In this document: positions 59,783-64,000 of the stretch, one piece after another
How positions within the stretch are numbered: position 1 is the first letter of the stretch
How the letters are laid out: every line of letters begins with the position of its first letter
NCBI RefSeq assembly: GCF_000221225.1
Contig: NW_006383031.1
Span: 1,550,001-1,614,000, forward strand
Length of the DNA: 64,000 nucleotides
Direction of reading: 5' to 3'
Source of the DNA: Thermochaetoides thermophila DSM 1495
Taxonomy: Eukaryota; Ascomycota; Sordariomycetes; Sordariales; Chaetomiaceae
Position numbers and translations under genes: made by a program
The notes under the pieces: generated by a model
Told to the model about the DNA's origin: nothing
Database searches by the model: none
Seen by the model: the letters and a program-made list of their open reading frames with translations, nothing else

Positions 59783-62409
59783 AGAACAGAGAGATGAGAG
59801 AAAGAAGTGAAAGAGATGATGACGGTGAGCATGTAACCTCCACGAAACGTACTGCCATTGGCGGAAGGTAAGCCGGCCGGTGGGATCAACAAACGTGGAT
59901 GTTGGTTGGATAGAACAGAGGGACGCGATGCCAAATCGAGGGCTCTGTGAGATGTATCTCCGAGAGTTTGATGACGGTTTTGGGAATAGTCGACGGACAG
60001 CAGGCTCGTGCCGGTGTTTATGCGACTGCGGCGACTGAAGAGTGAGAGAGTTACACTGGCGATGAGCAGGACCAAGAACCAGGTGAAGTTGGAATGCGGT
60101 TGATGATAGACGAGAGAGCACAGCCACGAATGTGGTTGATTAAGGGCTGCTGGTGGAGGTTGATGAGAAGCTCACGAGACTGACGATAGGTGTCATGTCG
60201 TGTGCCATGGTTGTGACCATGCTGGGTATGGATTATGGTTCTTGATGATCAAGTGAAGTTGAATGTCGCCTGAGTGGATGACTAGCTTCGGGGTTGGGGT
60301 TAGGTGTGGGCCAAGAAACCCCAGCTCCTCTTCTACTTTCTCTTTCTGGGGGCCGCGGAACATGCACGAGACGCCCGTGCCGTTTAACAGGCGCGCATCC
60401 AACCCGGCGCTTCCTCTTTGGGGGCTCAGCGAGACATAGAGGCAGTCCACCTAACATGCGACATCTGCCACGGGCTGCCACGGACGCTGACAGACCGGAG
60501 CGTCCGCGTCGAGGATTCCGGAAGCGAGCAGCGAAGACGGCCAAACTTCGGCAGTGTCCCGTGTGGACGATGAGGATGTGCATCCTGCCAATTTCCTGGA
60601 GCTTTGCTTGACCCGTTTTTATTATGCAGGACCCCAAGAAGGGCCGGCGGCACCAGAATTGACCGAGAGAAGGATGACGAAAAACGGTGTAGAGAGGTAA
60701 GTATGTGTTTGCTGGATCACGGGCATCGCGGCGTGCCCCAGATCTATCACAGGTAGATAGATGATCGGCTGTGAACAAGATCCGATTTCCAGCAAAATAC
60801 GGGCTGCGGGCAGCCCAGTCTGGCACTGGCACCACTCGGGACCTGGGACACCAGCAAAGCTACCCGCCCAGCCGGCGTGCCGTCATTCGGAAATTTCACT
60901 GATCGGCGGCGTGTGGTGTAACATCCACCCAAAACGCCCAGCAATTCAGCATGGCAAGCAGCTATGGCAGCGTCCGTTGCTCCTCCTCTCGTTGTTTGGT
61001 TGTGTGTGGGCCGCTGGCAAGTTGATTTACCGGGAAGGGTGGCGCTAGGGCAACTTTGCTGCGTGGGTCCTGGGGCTCTCTGGGGCTGCCGTGGGCGTAC
61101 CCAGGCCTTGGGACGTCGAAACTTCCCAAAAACCTTGGAATCGCGGGCCGGAAGGCGGCTGGCGGGTGCCACCTGCTTCAGGAGATGCGGAGCAGCGGTT
61201 CCGACGGGGCCCCACTGCGGGCGGTTGGGACCAATGGGGGGAGGCCAAGCTTTCTTGCATGGCCCAGCGCCCCAAATTGTCCGGCGCCACTGGGGTCGAG
61301 TGGGTCTATCTAGAGATGCGAATTCGCATTACGCTGGGACAGCTGGCTTGGCGGCGTCGTTTACTGTATCATTACCGCAAGCTAGCCGCATCTTCCGCAG
61401 TTTTGGTTTTTGGAAGTCGTTGACGGCGTCTTCCACCATCGCGCTCCATTTACCATCAGCTATGGCCAAAAGGCACGCCGGCTGGACACAACAAAGCCAC
61501 GACAAAGCCGCGCATGACATTCTTTCCCCACCAGCGTGTCCAAGTCCTCGTTCCAGTCGTTTTCCAGAGTTCGTCCAAAGGTTTTGTACCTTGCCACGAC
61601 CCCATATCGAACTTCTCGTCTTGCCCTTCCGTTCTGGGACACATCAGCCTCTCAAGATGCAGATGCGTTCCTCCCCGTACCTGTTGCGTCCCACTACCCC
61701 ATCCATGCCGGGCATGCTATGCCATGTCATCTCACATTCCACTGTTGCGCTCCCACGCTCCCGCGCGCCCACTTTGGCCCTCACTCACACCCACGTTCTG
61801 CAATGGACGGTCGCATTGTCTCTCGGCAGAGCTCCCCACGGGTCAGCGGGCAGAATAAACGAACACCCCTAGCGGGCCCCCAGCCAGATTGCAGAGTGAG
61901 CAGCCGGGAGCCGGGCCCAATGGGCGGTTTGATGTGCCCTCGCAACGAGGCAATGGCAATGCGAAGGAACCTAGAAGGAGCCAATGAGACGGCCACTCGA
62001 CGACGTCCAACACCTCCCGTCCCGCCTGTCCTCCGGATTCCGCACCAACCATACCGATCCCGACACTGCCGTCGGCTGGCCGTGATGACGAGCGATGGCG
62101 ATGTTGGCTGTCGGCTTGTCTCTGAATGAACACTTGCGACGGCTGTGTTGTGCCTATCGTCGTGGATCTCCATCGAGTGGGTTTGGCCAACTGGTCCACC
62201 AATCCACGTTGTCCTGTCTCCTATCTCCAGATCAAGGGTTCCATCAATCCCCCAAGATACCGACCAGCGGCCCACAGCCCCATTGTCACAGATCGTGACT
62301 TCCATACAGACTCGAGCCCCATCTCGTTTGGTCTACCCTTGTCTGGCAGGCAGGCGGGCAGGCAATGGAAGCAGCTAAGCTAGCCCTACTACTACCGGCG
62401 CACGTAGCA

Positions 62410-63139
62410 TACCTAGGTACGGATACGTACCCTCGTGCGCAGGCGCGGAAAGACAAACGCCGACATCCAATTCCAATCATTTCGTCCAGACGAGAGCCAC
62501 TTTTTGCACCGAAGGTGTGTGCTTGTAAGTGGAAAGTCGTAAGAAACTGCGTAATATTTCTCGGAAAAACCGCGGCTTTTCTCGTTGGCGAGCAGGCATG
62601 GCCGTTCCGAACAAACGGGGGGGGCCCAAAGGCCCGGAGCTCCATGAAAACTGGGGCCACCAGGCCAAACAAACCGCCGCGCCGCGCCGCCGCGCAGCAG
62701 AAACGGCTGCAGCAAAAAGAGTGAGCGCAATGTTTGATCTCTCTTCTCGCTCGGCCGCTCGCTTCCTCGCAAAAAAAGGCCACCGCATTCTGCCTAAAAC
62801 AGAAGATTGAAACTAAACGCCCCCATCCCCCATCGAGAGTTAAAAGAACAGAAGGCTCCATCCAACCCATGTCCGGCTAACCCTTGCCCTTAACTGAACA
62901 AAAAGAGGATCCAAGCCCAGGATTCGTTGCCGGATAGAAGGACTGGACTTAGATAGGCACATTACCGTTTTGACTTACCTTTGACCTGTCGCTCCGTACA
63001 TACGGATGCATTACAACAAGGCAAGGAGATCGCCGAAGCGACGGCAGCTTGCTGGGAGCTTTTTCCCGATGTCTCCATCCAAAGAGGCCGAGAGTAGGTA
63101 CCTTAGGTAGTGAGGGCGAGGGGCCGGCGTCGTAGGTAG
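62410..63139. promoter_or_regulatory. TACCTAGGTA-type palindromic motifs
   Basis: A perfect 10-base palindrome TACCTAGGTA lies at 62410-62419, TAGGTACCTTAGGTAG at 63095-63110 and TAGGTAG at 63133-63139. They occur in the proposed upstream region of an off-window gene. No binding factor is assigned. Confidence 0.4.
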
Positions 63140-63788
63140 TAGATCCATCCATATGCCATGTCTTTATATTTCACACCTCGTCGTCCCCGGGTCCCGGCTT
63201 ACAGCCCCTCTCCCTGAAAGAAAGGAAGTCCCTTTTGGTTCGCCTTTTGACGACTTTTTTTTTGGCTTCCTGTTCTGCTGCAGCCACACCCAGCCCAGCC
63301 GCTGCCGCTGCCGCCGCCGCCGGCACATACATACCGCCAGGAGACCAGGCCCGGCTGCTAGGTTAGGTTGGAACGGACGGGAAACACGGGAGCAGCAACC
63401 TGAAAAGCAACCTAGTATCATCGATAGGAAACGGCTCGCTCGCTCGCTCTCTTGCATGGTCTGAGCCTTCTTTCTCTTACTATTTCACTTTTTGCACCGA
63501 GAGACTCGCACTCAATTCCCAACAGGCTCCACTGCTGCTTGCTTGGGGGTCTTCCCACAGCGCTTATCAAGGGCGCTGCAGCCCGGCACCTCGCTCCCCC
63601 CTTGAGTCCTGGAGGTTTGTTGTTTGTTTGCCTTTTCGACCTTTTTGCAAGGACGAGTGTTTGAGAAGAGGAGGGTTGTTGAGAGGAAGAAGCGAGAAAG
63701 ACCTAAAGAGTTGAGGGCGAAAGCAGCAGACGGTTAACAGTTTGGCACACACCGACGACATTTTTGATCGCACACCCTTGACGACTTG

Positions 63789-63804
63789 CACACACACACA
63801 CACA
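63789..63804. repeat. CA microsatellite, 8 units
   Basis: An uninterrupted CA dinucleotide run of eight units within the CT/CA-rich leader-like stretch. Confidence 0.9.
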
Positions 63805-64000
63805 CCAACCAACACTACAACACGAAGCTGGCCATTTGATAATTGTTATCTCCGATCCAGCATTGCCTAACACCGGCACCAGCGACAACACGGCCGCATT
63901 GCTACAGGGGGATCGCAGCGTGGGACCAGACTCGATTGACGTGCTTGGTTGCTCGAACAGTTGGCCCGAAGTTTCTCCAGGAGCTCACAAAGAAAAAGGC

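Larger units (their letters stand above)
57748..60300. other. gene-free stretch with hairpin-forming segments
   Basis: 57.75-58.8 kb is strongly AT-rich and empty. From 58.8 kb the base composition changes and inverted repeats appear (listed separately). Frames at 59.39-59.63 kb and 59.61-60.13 kb are unsupported. Confidence 0.5.
60301..64000. other. GC-rich to CT/CA-rich region, probably upstream of a gene beyond the edge
   Basis: 60.3-62.8 kb is GC-rich and open in many frames on both strands. The longest, 60964-61872 plus (302 codons), is Pro/Arg/Gly-rich with no domain and no codon bias, so no gene is called. 62.8-64.0 kb is CT-, GA- and CA-rich like the long leaders of fungal regulatory genes. 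No frame crosses the right edge with a recognisable protein, so this is inference. Confidence 0.4.

Noticed and set aside
60964..61872. 302-codon plus-strand frame
   Set aside because: GC-rich block open in most frames on both strands; Pro/Arg/Gly-rich translation with no domain.
1..64000. tRNA genes, CRISPR arrays and complete transposons
   Set aside because: No A/B-box pair with a foldable cloverleaf, no regularly spaced direct repeats and no transposase, integrase or reverse transcriptase motif was seen by eye.

Overview
The window looks like nuclear chromosomal DNA of a filamentous ascomycete (Pezizomycotina, most likely Sordariomycetes). Reasons: short GT..AG introns of about 49-140 bases, CT-rich leaders, single genes rather than operons, and typical families (LaeA-like methyltransferase, alkaline ceramidase, DUF3429 mitochondrial protein, VPS13, GPI-anchored SurE-type phosphatase). 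I would not name a genus. Family names rest on recognised motifs, not on a database search.

Layout. 1-6.2 kb: mostly gene-free, with a decayed GH5 endoglucanase relic (2370-3612, minus). 6.2-9.7 kb: a single-pass membrane protein (plus) and a broken mitochondrial PP2C phosphatase (plus). 9.7-13.8 kb: a long upstream region with clustered CreA-type motifs leading into an intact MFS hexose transporter. 14-21.2 kb, all minus: a small membrane protein, a three-exon GPI-anchored SurE-like phosphatase, a two-helix small protein, and an eight-exon LaeA-like methyltransferase whose first exon is a Pro/Ala/Ser minisatellite. 23.2-32.9 kb: VPS13 (about 3,225 aa, minus, one intron). 34.4-40.2 kb: a DUF3429 mitochondrial protein, an unknown intact protein, an FAD monooxygenase and an alkaline ceramidase. 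42.3-46.5 kb: an ankyrin relic, a TDT-family transporter with a one-base frameshift, and a small conserved protein. 46.5-60.3 kb: AT-rich and gene-poor, with a sterol-desaturase-type hydroxylase, an MFS fragment, two related small secreted cysteine proteins and a second ankyrin relic between them. 60.3-64 kb: GC-rich then CT/CA-rich sequence with no supported gene, probably the upstream region or leader of a gene beyond the right edge.

Housekeeping genes (VPS13, ceramidase, DUF3429, transporter) are intact and sit in balanced-composition blocks. Broken genes and the secreted pair sit in or next to gene-poor blocks. This resembles the gene-rich/gene-sparse compartments of plant- or insect-associated fungi. 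The two secreted paralogs (52562-53344 and 57156-57747) share a WCxWC motif, further cysteines and a related C-terminal exon that I cannot place in a named family; they are the best candidate for something undescribed.
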